A stretch of DNA of 64,000 nt from Halicephalobus mephisto (Eukaryota; Nematoda; Chromadorea; Rhabditida; Panagrolaimidae), in assembly GCA_009193035.1 (NCBI GenBank), contig SWDT01000129.1, positions 186,001-250,000 on the forward strand. The letters run 5' to 3'. A program made the translations under genes and the position numbers. Every line of letters begins with the position of its first letter. Positions within the stretch are counted from its first letter, which is position 1. This document shows, in pieces, positions 22,101 to 34,559 of the stretch. The notes under the pieces are model-generated. The model was not told the origin of the DNA, did no database searches, and worked only from the letters and a program-made list of their open reading frames with translations.

Positions 22101-25100
22101 ATTTTGCGAAATAAGGAAAGCAAATGTCGTGTAATTCATTTTTACAACTTACTCTAGTTGTGATATTTTTGGCCCTGTTGGCATAAACGAGGGTATTGTA
22201 GGTTTCGTCGTAGTTTGATGAACTGGGAGACACATGAGCAATCATGCAAGTTTTTGAATTTCCTCCAAGACTATCTTTGAGTAATCTTGTGAGTTTACTG
22301 TCTCTGTAATTTACATATCGACCTTTGTTTCCGGAACTGAGGGCATTGATGACATTCCCCAAGGCAAGTAGAGAACGATTAATAGCAGCACCTTCCTTCA
22401 GCCTTTGACCTCGATTCTGAAGGTTTACATTTTAAAAAAAAATAAAAAAATAAAAATACTTTTGTTTGTGAAGCCCTTTCGGATCCGGCCAAGTCGATCA
22501 AAAAAAGTTTTCCATGTTGAACGGAATTTTTATAAAGAGTTACCTAAAAATTACGAATTTGACACTATTACAGTAACCGTGCCTACTTGAAGAAGAGCGT
22601 GACTTCTGGAGGATGTTTTGTTAGCTGCTGTCGATTCTTGTGTTCTTCGTGAATTTCCTTCTCGTAAAATTTGGAGTATTCTGTTGGTGTTAGGTGCTTT
22701 TACCCTCGACAAACCCGGGACTTGGACGTTTCCTCTTTCGTCTTCCAGCAGATCAAGTACCCCTGCATTGGGGTTCAGTAAATCTTTAATCACTTCATTG
22801 TAAATTTCCTAAAAATAATTTTTATTACTTTTTTTTTCAAAAATTAATCACCAAATAAGACAAATAAACCGTAAATTCGTGTGGATTGATTTTGTCGTAT
22901 AAACTTCTAGTAAGTAACATCATCAACCCGGGCTTCTTGTCGGAGCCCACCATTGTGTATGTTTTTCCAGATCCTGAAATTTATTTTTATTTTTAAAAGT
23001 AATTTTAATTTTTATAGAAAAATTCAGATATTCTTATAATTGAATAAAAAGTACCTAAAATAAAGCAATAAAACTTGTGAATTTTGAATCTAAAGTCAGA
23101 TTTGAAAGTTGACTATTATAATCTTTAAATCTAAACAGAAAATCGAACATAGGGTAATCAGACCTGTAGATTCAGAATCTGAAATCAGATTAAAGACCTG
23201 ACTATTAGAATCTAGGAATTTTTAAATCTAAAGAAAAATTTAAAATAAGGTAACAAGATTAGCAGATTATAAGTTTGCCTTCGAACTTTGAAGGTTGACT
23301 TTCAGAATTCAGGAATTTTTAAATATTAACAAAAAGTACAGAATATAGGGTAATTCAAACTGTAGATTCCGAATCTGAAGTGGTACTTCGGAAATTAACT
23401 GTAAAAACCCGTTCTGGTCCTGTTTCCGATACGACATGATTTTCATATTTTCTATATTGATTATACACAATCCTAAAGGTCACCAAAACACCAAAGATAC
23501 CCTCTATGTGGTGTACCCAGATAGTAATAATTGATGAAAAAGATTGACCAAGTTCAGGATTTCTTCTTAAGATAACTCCAGAAATTGATATCCGAAAAAA
23601 CTAAGTCTTGAAAAATATTAGCTTAGAAGTCAAAGTCACTTCATTTAGTAAAGCTATGAAGTCTCAAATCTTGAATCTAGAATGCTGAACATAAATCCCT
23701 GAATCTATTTCCAAATTTAGAATGTGATTATTATTGTGCACAAAAAGAGTGCGTTAAAAGGCTTCCAATGTGTCAGATACATTATATTCAATGTACCGGC
23801 ACATTAAGTACTGTCTCAGTGAATTCTGTGTCACTATCGATACAATGAATACAATATACTAATATACTGAATACAATGCGTCGATATCATACTTAATGTA
23901 TTAATACGTTGAATACAATACATCTAATACATCAGAGTCGTTTTAATATACCGATACATTATATATAATGCGCTAATATCAAAATATATAGATACATTAT
24001 ATATAATATACTGATATCAACTTAATATATGGATATATTGTATAAAATGTACTGATATCAACTTAATATATAGATACATTGTATATAATGTACTGATATC
24101 AACTTAATATATAGATACATTGTATATAATATACTGATATCAACTTAATATACCGATATATTGAATACAATGGATCTGATTCATTAGAGCTGTTTTTATG
24201 TGTCCATGCATATATACCATGTACCCGTTTTTCGTGTGTAGATACTTTTTGATGAATTTCAAGTGCACTTTTTTCTGTACTAAGACTCTATGCAAAAACG
24301 TGCAAAATCATCTAGGATATTCTCAAAATAGTTCAAAATTCAACCGAACCTGTTGGTCCATAGGCGAAGACAGTGGCATTGTATCCAGAGACGACGAAAT
24401 CCACGAGAGGTGCCGTGGTTGCTTGGTGTACTTGTTCCTAAATTTCTTTCATAATAGAAAATTTCGAAATAGCTTGACATCAATCTTACGTGTTCAGCAT
24501 CAGGTCCAAATGTGGCATCGAACGTAAATTGATGTTCGTGTTGACGATTTTGCCGTAGGATATTGTTTTCAAATTTTTCCGGATCAACGAGCAACACTCG
24601 CTGTAAACAAAGGAAACAATAAGTATTTTTCGGCTATTTTTAAAATTATTAAAAATAACTGAGATTTTTAAAAAAGAATAATTAATGAAGAAACTCATGA
24701 TTTTTTAAAACTTGTTTATTTTTAAAATTTCGTACTTTGTCATCGAGGGGATAAACACACGGGAAATTCTTCCTTCGCAGTTCAGCATCGTTCATCGGCC
24801 GAATCCGAACAGCCACCTTGAATTAAAATTATTATTTTTCGTTTTTCTGAAGGATAAATCCCTAGTAAACTAAAAATAACTCATAAATATTCAATCGAGA
24901 ACTCCCCATTCTTCCGGGAGACAGATTCCACTTTCCCATCGACACAAACCAAAATATACAAAACAATCTTTGGGAAAGTGTACTTTGAGACGGATAACGT
25001 AGTTGATGTTATCAGTTCCGTCGCGGTTGATCCCCCAGGGCATTTGGTCTTTGATTTTACAAAAATAATTGGTTTTACAAAAATTATTGGTTTTACAAAA

Positions 25101-25589
25101 ATAATTGATTTTATAAAAATTATTGGTTTTACAAAAATAATTTATTTTCCAAAAATCATTTATTTTTATTTTTTAAATAAATTTTAAAAATCTTTATTGT
25201 CGTTTTTAGACTAATCCAAAAATTAAAAAATTAAAAATCGTAAAAATATTTTTTTATTTTCGATTTCCATTAATTTCGAAATTTTTTTGTTTTTAGATTA
25301 GTCTTGTTGATTACTTGATTACTATATTAATTTAATCCAGATATCCATAGGACCAATCTAAAAATAAAAAAATTTCAGAATTAATGCAAATCGAAATTTA
25401 AAAAAATATTTTTTTTCAATTTTTATTTTTAATTTTTGAATTAGTCTAAAAACGACAATAAAAATTTTTAAAATTTATTTTAAAAAATAATTATTTTTGT
25501 AAAATCAAGGACCAAATGCCCTGAGGCAAAAAAAAATATTTTATAATTAATTTAATTTTAAAACTCACAGTCAATTGAGAAGAACTCAT
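19196..25589 (-). CDS. Kinesin-8 motor protein (KIF18/KIF19 family, 12 exons)
   Basis: Minus-strand exons are 25589-25569, 24816-24736, 24600-24490, 24437-24350, 22973-22852, 22808-22587, 22543-22460, 22416-22153, about 21473-21112, 20348-20020, 19698-19576 and 19530-19196, giving about 713 residues. The protein starts [17 protein letters not shown]. The N-terminal motor has the P-loop [13 protein letters not shown] (about residue 97), switch I NKTSSRSH, switch [12 protein letters not shown], and [20 protein letters not shown]. The loop [19 protein letters not shown] and YVNYRDSKL match kinesin-8 best, a class that walks to microtubule plus ends and regulates their length in spindles or cilia; the C. 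elegans counterpart would be klp-13. A coiled coil follows (about 450-560), then a basic, Pro-rich tail. The exon 9 acceptor (TTAAG) is weak and its start uncertain. Intron 4 (1.4 kb) and intron 1 are filled with repeats. Confidence 0.93.
20772..21087. repeat. CACAAAAA-type MITE with internal tandem array (kinesin intron 9)
   Basis: Opens CACAAAAAAGCGTAACTT, ends GCCGAAAGTTGGGATTTTTTGTG, and is expanded inside by four copies of about 62 bp (TTTTCGTCACAAAAGTCGAATATT...GTGACAATTATGTTACAA). Confidence 0.7.
23040..23535 (+). repeat. 500-700 bp dispersed repeat, copy 2 (kinesin intron 4)
   Basis: Shares long near-identical stretches with 12760-13262 and 32920-33622 in the same orientation, including GTAACAAGATTAGCAGATTA and TTGATTATACACAATCCTAA. 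Confidence 0.75.
23740..24240. repeat. Tandem GATATCAACTTAATATATAG array (kinesin intron 4)
   Basis: From 23990 to 24170 a unit of about 42 bp (GATATCAACTTAATATATAGATACATTGTATATAATRTACT) is repeated four to five times. It is flanked by more degenerate copies and bounded by GTGCACAAAAAG on the left and TTTTTCGTGTGTA on the right, so the array seems to sit inside a CACAAAAA-ended element. Confidence 0.7.
25027..25540. repeat. Fold-back element in kinesin intron 1
   Basis: The left arm (CCAGGGCATTTGGTCTTTGATTTTACAAAAATAATTGG...) is repeated inverted at the right (...AATTATTTTTGTAAAATCAAGGACCAAATGCCCTGAGG). The arms continue inward through TCTTTATTGTCGTTTTTAGACTAATCCAAAAATT, so about 200 bp or more could pair. 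The 25060-25150 part of the left arm is a small tandem array (AAAATTATTGGTTTTAC). Confidence 0.75.
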
Positions 25590-25639
25590 AATTTAAATTT
25601 TGGTTTTTGAAAACTAAAATTTTTTATTTTTTAAAATAA

Positions 25640-26370
25640 CGAACACGTCGACCAATAATCACGCAATTTCGAAATCCCATTAATCTATCAATTAAGTTAC
25701 CAAGGAGAAAAGTAACGTAAAATTTCCAACTTTTTTGTATTTGAAATTAAAAAAATTAAAACAAAATATGTATTTTTAAATAATTCAAAGAATTAAATAA
25801 AATTTTAAAATAAAATATGTATTTTTAAATAAAGTAAAAAATTTTTAAAATAAAATGTATTTTTGAATAAAGTAAAAAAATTTGAATAAAATTTTAAAAT
25901 AAAATGTGTATTTTTAAATAACGTAAAAAAATCTTTAAAATATATATTTTTGAACAACGTAAAAAAATTTGAATAAATTTTAAAATAAAATAATGTAAAA
26001 AAATTTGAATAAATTTTGATAATAAAATATGTATTTTTGAATAACGAAAAAAATTTTTAAAATAAAATATGTATTTTTGAATAAAGTAAAAAAATTTGAA
26101 TAAAATTTTAAAATAAAATGTGTATTTTTAAATAACGTAAAAAAATCTTTAAAATATATATTTTTGAACAACGTAAAAAAATTTGAATAAATTTTAAAAT
26201 AAATTGTATTTTTGAATAAAGTAAAAAATTTTTAAAATAAAATGTGTATTTTTAAATAACGTAAAAAAATCTTTAAAATATATATTTTTGAATAAAGTAA
26301 AAAAATTTGAATAAAATTTTAAAATAAAATGTGTATTTTTGAACAACGTAAAAAAATTTGAATAAAATTA
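25640..26370. repeat. AT-rich satellite-like array upstream of the kinesin gene
   Basis: A unit of about 35-50 bp (variants of AAAATGTGTATTTTTAAATAACGTAAAAAAATTTGAATAAAATTTT) is repeated 12 or more times. The kinesin promoter should lie between here and 25589. Confidence 0.8.
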
Positions 26371-27715
26371 TCCCAGGTGTCTTGGAATCTCGAAATAATG
26401 GTCACTGAGCCCGGAAGGAAGCTCAACTATTTTCGGGCAGCTCGTTTGTCCCTCCCATGGAAGACCAGAAGCCATGACAACGACGATGACGATGACGAAG
26501 AAACTTTACTCAATTTTCGGTCATTGTGGAAGATTCTTTTGTTTCGAATTTTATCCGAAAATTTTTATAATTTTTTTTCACTAATATTTTAGAAAGTAAT
26601 TTTTGCGTCAAATTTATTTTAAAAAATAAAAATATTTTTAAAAATATAATTTTAAAAATGAGTTTTGTTATGAAATTTCCGTGACGCGAATTTTTAGAAA
26701 ATCCCAAAATTTATAAGAAAGCAGATTTAGGTGGATTTGCCAGATTTGTGATTTTTTAATTTCTGCAATGTTCTTTTTTTTGCGGAAATTCATAAATCTC
26801 GAAAAATTACATTATTAAACAAAATTAAAATTTCGATTATCAAATTTATTATTTTTATTTTTATTTAAAAAAAAAATTTTTAATTTTTTAAAAATTTGTA
26901 TTATTTAAAAACTTAAATAAAATTAAATTAAATTTTTCCATTTTTTAAAAATTAAAAAAATAAAAATCATCAAATTTTTTATTTTTATTTTTTAAATAAG
27001 AATTTTAAAACTTTAAAAACTTATTTTTTTATTTTCATATTTTTATAAAGTATTTTTTGAAGTAATTTATTTTTTAAAAATGAGAAAATTTGAATTAATT
27101 CAGTTTTTATTAAAAAACAAAAATTATAATTTTTAATTTTTGAAGTTTCGAAAAAATTCTTTTTGAAATTTAAAGAAATCTTTAATTTTTTAAAAAAGTG
27201 TAATTTTTAATTAAAATTTTAAATTTTTTTATAAAAATAGAAAAGTTATAAAATTTTCATAAAAAAATAAAAACGTTGAATTTTCATAAAAGTAAATTTT
27301 TTTATTAAAAGAGAAATTTTTTATTTCTTTATTAAAATAAAAAAAATTATGTTTTTATAAAAAAATAAAAATATTGAATTTTTATAAAAATTTTTTATTA
27401 AAAAAGGAATTTTTTATTTTTTTTATTAAAGTAGAAAAATTATGTTTTTATAAAGGAATAAAAATGTTGAATTTTTATGAAATTTTTTTTATTAAAAGAA
27501 GAATTTTATTTTTTTTTATTAAAGTAGAAAAATTATGGTTTTATAAAGGAATAAAAATGTTGAATTTTTATAAAAATTTTTTATTAAAAAAGGAATTTTT
27601 TATTTTTTTATTAAAATAGAAAAATTATGTTTTTATAAAGGAATAAAAATGTTGAATTTTCATAAAAGTAAATATTTAAATGGTTCATGTTAATTTTGAA
27701 TTGATTTTTTTATTC
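26370..27715. other. Gene-free AT-rich region
   Basis: 26370-26540 is a short, more balanced stretch with one ORF (26377-26592, ending in an Asp-rich run) that I do not trust. 27200-27670 is a tandem array of about 55-80 bp units (AATAAAAATGTTGAATTTTTATAAAAATTTTTTATTAAAA). Confidence 0.5.
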
Positions 27716-28090
27716 CGATGGCGTCCTATTTGTTGATATTGGCTCGGCAAGGGTGAAGAAAGGCTTTCACTTTGGATTTGCCAAGTCAGTTGCAACACAC
27801 AGGCCGGTCTTTCATGTCACTCTAATGCCTGAGGCAGAGACGAAATTCTCCAACGTGTCTGCGTGTTCGTTCAGAGTCATATGTGCTTCGAGAACCGTTG
27901 GTCTTACTTCTTTCCTTCCGGCAGATAACGAATTTTTACTATTTTTTGTGTCTTACACCTATTGGAAAATTCAATGAGAGTTTATTCGGCTCATGGATAA
28001 TCCAAGACTTAGGATTCCAGTCAACCAAGTTAACGGGCAATTGTGTGTAAGCGGAGGCGCTGTCGGCTGTCGTTTGTCTTGCACCAATAT
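27716..28090. other. Unique, less AT-rich island of unknown nature
   Basis: A 375-bp island without repeats in a repeat-rich block. The plus strand has a 74-codon ORF (27753-27977) of balanced composition, but it lacks recognisable motifs and clear splice sites. It could be a promoter, a lone exon or a gene relic. Confidence 0.3.
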
Positions 28091-28990
28091 CCGGCGACAT
28101 CTAGTCTCATATATTCGTTCATTATCCGTTTTCTAATTTTTCTCCAAAAACATATTTTCTATATTTTTCTAAAATCATTCATGACGAAAACTAACTTTAT
28201 AGAAATATAAATTTATCTTTAATCAATATCCGGCGACATATAGTCTCATATATTCGTTCATTATCCGTTTTCTAATTTTTCTCCAAAAACATATTTTTTA
28301 TAATTTTTTAAATAATCTATGACAAAAACTAACTTTGTAAAAAAATAAATTTATCTTTAATCAATATCCAGAGATATCTAGTCACATAAATCTGTTCATT
28401 ATCTGTTTTCTAATTTTTCTCCAAAAAAATATTTTTTTTAAATAATCTATGACAAAAACTAACTTTATTTTAAAAAATAAGTTTCTTTTGCACCAATATC
28501 CGGGAATATCTAGTTTCATAAATTCGTTCATTATCTGTTTTACAAATCTTTTTTTTTCAAAAACATATTTCGTTTTTTTTAAAATTGATCCATGACGAAA
28601 ACTAACTTTATAAAAAAATAAATTTATCTTTAATCAAAATCCAAAAATCTCTAATTTCATAAATCCGTTCATTATCTTCTTTTTAATTTTTTCTTTAAAA
28701 ATTTATTTTATATTTTTTGAAATATTTTATATTTTTTAAAAATATTTTATATTTTTTGAAATATTTTATATTTTTTGAAATATTTTATATTTTTTAAAAA
28801 TATTTTATATTTTTTAAAATATCTTATATTTTTTTGGAATTTACTCATCTTAAAAACCAATTTTATTTAAAAAATAAATTTAATTTTAATCAAGATCCAG
28901 AAATATTTAGTTTCATATGTTTATTCATTTTTGTTTCGAAAAAATATTTTAAAAAAATCGTGATGAATCAACTTTAAAAAAATAAAAATA
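28085..28990. repeat. Tandem repeat of about 125 bp
   Basis: Five to six diverging copies of a unit with CAATATCCGGCGACATCTAG, TCATTATCCGTTTTCTAATTTTTCTCC and CATGACGAAAACTAACTTTA. A secondary expansion of TTTTATATTTTTTGAAATA lies at 28700-28830. Confidence 0.75.
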
Positions 28991-29029
28991 ATTTTCTGAA
29001 TCTGAAACGGAGAAAATTTTATCGATTAT

Positions 29030-29900
29030 TCAAGTGCCAAATTTCTGTCATCGTTGACTTGGTTGAGAAGAGCGGCTTGTAAGGGGATTTCGAACGGAAA
29101 CTAATTTAGGTTGTCTTTCTTGAGAAGGGCTGTTCGGCAGTTGCCCCAGGCGACATTTGGTCCCTGTTTCTTTTTTCAATTCTCCCTGATTTTGAAATTA
29201 TTTTTAAATTAATTCTTTTTAAATTAAATAAAATATTAGGCTAATTTAATTATGAAAAAATTAATATAAAAAGAAATAAATATTGCAGAAAAAAAAGAAT
29301 AAATGTCGCTTGGGAAAACTGTCGTATAATTTTTCAATTCTTACTGATTTTGAAATTCTTTTTTTTAAATCACTATTTTTCTTAACTAAAATATTAGATT
29401 GATTTAATTATGAAAAAATTAATATAAAAAGAAATAAATATTGCGGAAGAAAAGAGTAAATGTTGCTTGAGAGAAACTGTCGTATAATTTTTCAATTTTC
29501 ACTGATTTCGAAATTCTTTTTTTTTAAATCACTATTTTTTACTTACTTAAGATATTAGGTTTATTTAATTATGAAAAAATTAATATAAAAAGAAATAAAT
29601 ATTGCGGAAGAAAAGAGTAAATGTTGCTTGAGAAAACTGTCGTATAATTTTTCAATTCTCCCTGATTTCGAAACTTTTTTTAAATCACTATTTTTTTACT
29701 TACTTAAGATATTAAGTTTATTTAATTATGAAAAAATTAATATAAAAAGAAATAAATATTGCGGAAAAAAGGGACCAAACGTCGCCTGGGGCAATTTTCG
29801 TACGGCGAAATTTTCTGTCATCGTTGACTTGGTTGAGGAGAGCGGCTTGCAAGGGGATTTCGAACGGAAACTAGTTTTGGTTGTCTTTCTTGAGAAGTCA
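29030..29900. repeat. Duplicated segment enclosing a tandem array
   Basis: A 100-bp segment (TTTCTGTCATCGTTGACTTGG ... GGATTTCGAACGGAAACTA) occurs at 29037 and again at 29816. Between them, 29160-29790 holds about four copies of a 160-bp unit (AAAAAATTAATATAAAAAGAAATAAATATTGCGGAA). The array is bounded by CGACATTTGGTCCCTG and its inverse GGGACCAAACGTCG, so it may be an expanded fold-back element of the GGTCCCTG family. Confidence 0.6.
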
Positions 29901-30199
29901 GTTCATTTGAGTAAAGCCTTCTTGCTTCCGTGCTCGCCCAATTTCTGCTTCTTAACCGACGGCATTTCAGTCTTCGCTGCTTGAACACGCAAAAATTTTC
30001 TTGATTGCTGCTTGTTCTCAATTTTTATCCAACAAGCGTTGTAATTAAAAAAGAAATTTTTTTAAATAAATAAAAATTTGTAATTTTTACAGAAATCATT
30101 CTGTTTTCACGTACACTTCTATTTTATTTTATTTCAATTTTTAAAGATTCTAAAAAATCTAAAAATTATCTTCAAAATTTTTTTTAAAATTTATTTTTA

Positions 30200-31335
30200 T
30201 TTTAAAAGAACAAAATTCAGGTCTCGAGTGGAAAGTTTCAAAAATTCCCTACGAGACCATCTTGTGGAAAAATTAAGTTTGTATTTAAAAAAAATAAAAT
30301 TCAGGTCTCGAGTGGAAAGTTTTGAAAATTCTCTTCAAGACCATTTAATAGGAAATTTTCTACTTTCATATTGGTGTAGTTTGAATCTCGACTGGAAAGT
30401 TTTAAAAATTCTCTTCGGAACCATTTTATAATAATATTTATATTTAATTTCTAAAATACTACACTTTGAATCTCGACTGGAAAGTTTTAAAAATTCTTTT
30501 CAAAATGATTTTAAAAAAAATTAATTAAAAAAAATAAAATTTGAATCTCGAGTGGAAAGTTTCGAAAATTTTCTTCGAGACCATTTTGTGGAAAAATTAA
30601 TTTTTATTTTTAAAATAATATAATTACGATTTTATTTTTCGGAATAAAATAAAAATTAAATTTCTCACTTTTTGGTCTCAACTGGAAAATTCTAAAAATT
30701 CCTTTTGAGACCATTTCTTGGAAATATTCAGTTTGAATTTTTAATAATATTATTTTTATTTAAATTTTTAAACATTAGAGAACCTAATAGATGATTCTGA
30801 AGCTTTCCAGAATTTTAAAAAATTTTTAGAATGCTTTCCAAAATTGAAATAAACCTTCTAAAATAAAAAATTCTGAAAGTTTCTAAAAATTCAAGAACTT
30901 CGTGTCAATCCTGTTTCGTAACATTTTTCATTTATAAATTTTAAATTTTTTTAAATAACATAATTATAATTATTTCCTTGTAGAATTGTGAAAATTCTAA
31001 ATTTTCTACTTTTAGGTCCCGACTGGAAAATTATGAAAAAATTTCGTTTTGGGACCATTTTTTGAAAATTAACTTTTTATTTTTATTTAATAACCTAATT
31101 ATGATTATTTGTAGAATTGTGAAAATTTAAAATTTCCTACTTTTAGGTCTCGACTGGAAAATTTTAGGAATTTCGTTCTGGGACCATTTTTTGAAAATTT
31201 ATTTTTTATTTTTATTTAATAACCTAATTATGATTATTTGTAGAATTGTGAAAATTCTAAATTTCCTACTTTTAGGTCTTGACTGGAAAATTTTAAAAAT
31301 TTTCGCTTCAGGACCATTTTTCGAAAATTTATTTT
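30200..31335 (+). repeat. GGTCTCGA hairpin repeats, main array
   Basis: At least nine copies of the unit GGTCTCGAGTGGAAAGTTT, spacer, TTCGAGACCATTTTGTGG spaced 75-120 bp apart. Arms vary together in places (GAATCTCGACTGG, GGTCCCGACTGG with TGGGACCATTTT), which suggests the pairing is kept. Confidence 0.78.
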
Positions 31336-32010
31336 TAATTTTTATAATATTATTTTTATTTTTTTAGTCATCAAAGTGCTATTTTACAAATGAACATTTA
31401 TTTTAAACTTTTTTAAATGCTGTTATCCAGATCAGGATTATCCAACAAAATTTTTGCAACTTTACACCGACGTTTGAGAATTTTCGTTGCATATGACAGC
31501 TGCCCATTGGTCATTACGAGATTTATTTTTACGTACTTTTAGATTTTTAATGTGATCACCAAAGTTGTCAATTTTCAAAATTGTTATTTTCAAAATTTTA
31601 AATTTTCCTGAATTTTAAAATTTCTAATTTTTCCAAATTTTTTAAAATTTTTAATTTTTGAATTTCTGATTTTTAAAGTTTTTTAAATTTTTCCAAATTT
31701 TTTTGAATTTTTTCGAATTTTGAACTTAATAGTTTTTTTGAATTTTTTCGAATTTTGAACTTAATAGTTTTTTTGAATTGAAATATTTTGAATTAATTCC
31801 AAGTTTGAAATTAACGATTCTGATGATCACTTGGAAATTTAATCTTTTGAAAATTAAAGAACAAAAATTTTATAATTTTTACGACATCCCTTTCGTACAA
31901 TCATGACTATCGGTGCAAAGTGATCAACAAGGACGAAAAATGAAGGAAATCAGTACTATAGAAAAACCATAAAAATTTTAGTCATGGGACAAACGTCCCC
32001 AAAACGTGAC
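31336..32010. other. Gene-free AT-rich stretch
   Basis: Low-complexity TTTTTGAATTTTTTCGAATTT sequence between repeat blocks; no gene or recognised element. Confidence 0.4.
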
Positions 32011-32011
32011 G

Positions 32012-32680
32012 GTACACACAAGAAAGGTTAACTTTTAACTTCTAACGAATGTAAATCGTCACTATTAAGTTGTAATTTTCGTCACAAAAGTCAAATATCT
32101 ATGAAAAATGTGATTATTATTACATTTTTACATTTCGAAATTGTTATGAGACCGAAAATTATGCTTTTTTGTGTGAACTTAATTAAACTATATATTGATT
32201 CTAATATATCCGATATATCAGAGTTGTTTTAATGTATCCATATATCATATACAATCCACCGATATCGACACACAAAAAAACATAATTTTTGACTTCCAAC
32301 GAATGTAAATCGTAACTATTATGTTTTAATTTTCGTCACAAAAGTCAAATATTTATGAAAAATGTGACGATTATTATATTTTTTACATTTCGAAATTGTT
32401 ATAAGACCGAAAATTATGCTTTTTTCGTGAACTTAATTCAACTATATATTGATTCTAATATATCCGATATATCAGAGTCGTTTTAATATATCCATATATC
32501 ATATACAATCCATCGATATCGACACACAAAAAAACATAATTTTTGACTTCTAACGAATGTAAATCGTAACTATTAAGTTGTAATTTTCGTCACAAAAGTC
32601 AAATGTCTATGAAAAATGTGACCATTATGTCACATTTCACAATTGTTGTAAGACCAAAAGTTACGTTTTTTTTGTGTTTA
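32012..32680. repeat. Three tandem CACAAAAA-type MITE units
   Basis: Three units at about 32012-32176, 32272-32432 and 32522-32680, each running from AACTTTTAACTTCTAACGAATGTAAATCGTCACTATTAAG through GTCACAAAAGTCAAATAT to an AATTATGCTTTTTTGTG-type end. Short AT segments with TATCCGATATATCAGAGT alternate with them. Confidence 0.7.
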
Positions 32681-32919
32681 GTTTTCCGAGTGCTCAAGTT
32701 CTCGATGACTTGTCAGTACGTGATAGACCTTCAGATTCGTCAATTTTTATCAATCAATTTTAATTTTATTTTTTGTTTAAAGTTTGATTGAAAATTTATC
32801 AAAATTTTTTTTGTAAAATAATTGCTTCTTTGAGAGATTCGGTCCTTGATCGTGTGTCATTGGTTTCACTTTTTCGTTTTTGGACCAGTTTTGAAGCTGG
32901 ATTAGCCTAAAATGGCAAT

Positions 32920-33622
32920 CAAGTACTTAGAATAAGACAATAAGACCTGTAGATTCTGAATCTGAAATTAAACTTGAAAATTGATCTTCAGAATTTTGAA
33001 ATTTTTAAATACTAACAAGAAATATTTCGAATGGGAATAATAGAATTAGCAACTTAGAACTATGACGTCAAAGTTCGGGGTTGGTCCTCAGAATTCAGAA
33101 ATTTTTAAATATTAACAAATATTATTTAGAATAAGGTAACAAGATTAGTAGATTATAAGTTTATCTTTGAACTTTGAAGGTTGACTTTCAGAATTGACGA
33201 ATCTTTAAATCTAAACAGAAAATCGAACATAGGGTAATCATAGTTGTAGATTCCGAATTTGGAATCAGATTAAAGACCTGACTATTAGAATCTAGGAATT
33301 TTTAAATCTGAAGAAAAATTTAGAATAGGGTAACAAGATTAGCAGATTATAAGTTTGTCTTTAAACTTTGAAGGTTGACTTTCAGAATTGACGAATTTTT
33401 AAATATTAACAAAAAAATTGAATATAGGGTAATCAGACTTGCAGATTCCGAATCTGAAGTCATACTTCGGAAATTAACTGTAAAAACCCGTTGTTCTGGT
33501 CCTGTTTCCGATGCCACATGATTTTCATATTTTTTTATATTGATTATACACAATCCCAAAGGTCATTAAAATATATCAAACCCGACTCCCATACACAGTG
33601 TCTAGGTGATAATAATTAATGG
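32920..33622 (+). repeat. 500-700 bp dispersed repeat, copy 3
   Basis: The longest of three copies (others 12760 and 23040); it contains two or more internal repeats of the AACAAGATTAGCAGATTATAAG block and ends TCTAGGTGATAATAATTAATG. Confidence 0.75.
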
Positions 33623-33849
33623 AAAATAATGACCAATTTGAGATTTATAACACGATTGAGAAAGTCGATGTGTAAAAAATCGAAATTTTAAAAGGGAAAA
33701 TATAATTTAAAAAACGAAATTCATTGAACTTTATGTAGTATACTTATGAAATCTATAGATCCAATTACTTTTTTCTAGATACTTTTTATTCAATTCTAAA
33801 GATAATTATTTTTTCCTAAGATTATAAAGTGTAAAATTGCTTAAAAATT

Positions 33850-34450
33850 TTAGAGTAAATAAGGGGATATATATCCTATGGGATAGTTATGAAATATATA
33901 TTCTGAGGGATAACTATTTATGGAATATATATTCCAAGGGATAGGTATCCTAAAGGATAATTATTTATGAAATATATATTCTGAGGAATAGGTATCTTAA
34001 GAAATATATTCTAAAAGATAACTATTTTATATAACTATTTGATAGAATATATATCTTATGGAATAACTATCTTATGAAATATATATCTTAAAGAATAACT
34101 ATTCTAAGAAATAACTATTTATGGAATATATATTCTGAGGGATAGGTATCTTAAGAAATATATTCTAAAAGATAACTATTTGATAGAATATATATTTTAT
34201 GAAATATATATCTTAAAGAATAACTATTCTAAGAAATAACTATTTATGGAATATATCTTCTGAGGAATAGGTATCTTGAGAAATATATTCTAAAAGATAA
34301 CTACTTTATATAACTATTTGATAGAATATATAGCTTATGAAATATATAGCTTAAAGAATAACTATTCTGAGAGATAACTATTTTATAGAATATATATCCT
34401 AAGAGATAGTTATTTTATAAAATATATATGCTATAGAATATACCTTAGGA
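33850..34450. repeat. Tandem GAATATATATTC / GATAACTATT array
   Basis: About 20 copies of a unit of about 30 bp (GAATATATATTCTGAGGGATAACTATTTATG and variants). No coding potential. Confidence 0.8.
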
Positions 34451-34559
34451 GATCAAAATTCACAGAGACACAACTAGTAGAAATTTTTTTTTTCGTTGTT
34501 CCTTAAGACTCGGTTTTCGAATAGACAAACAATTGATCGTTTTTGCGCAGTCTGAGAAC

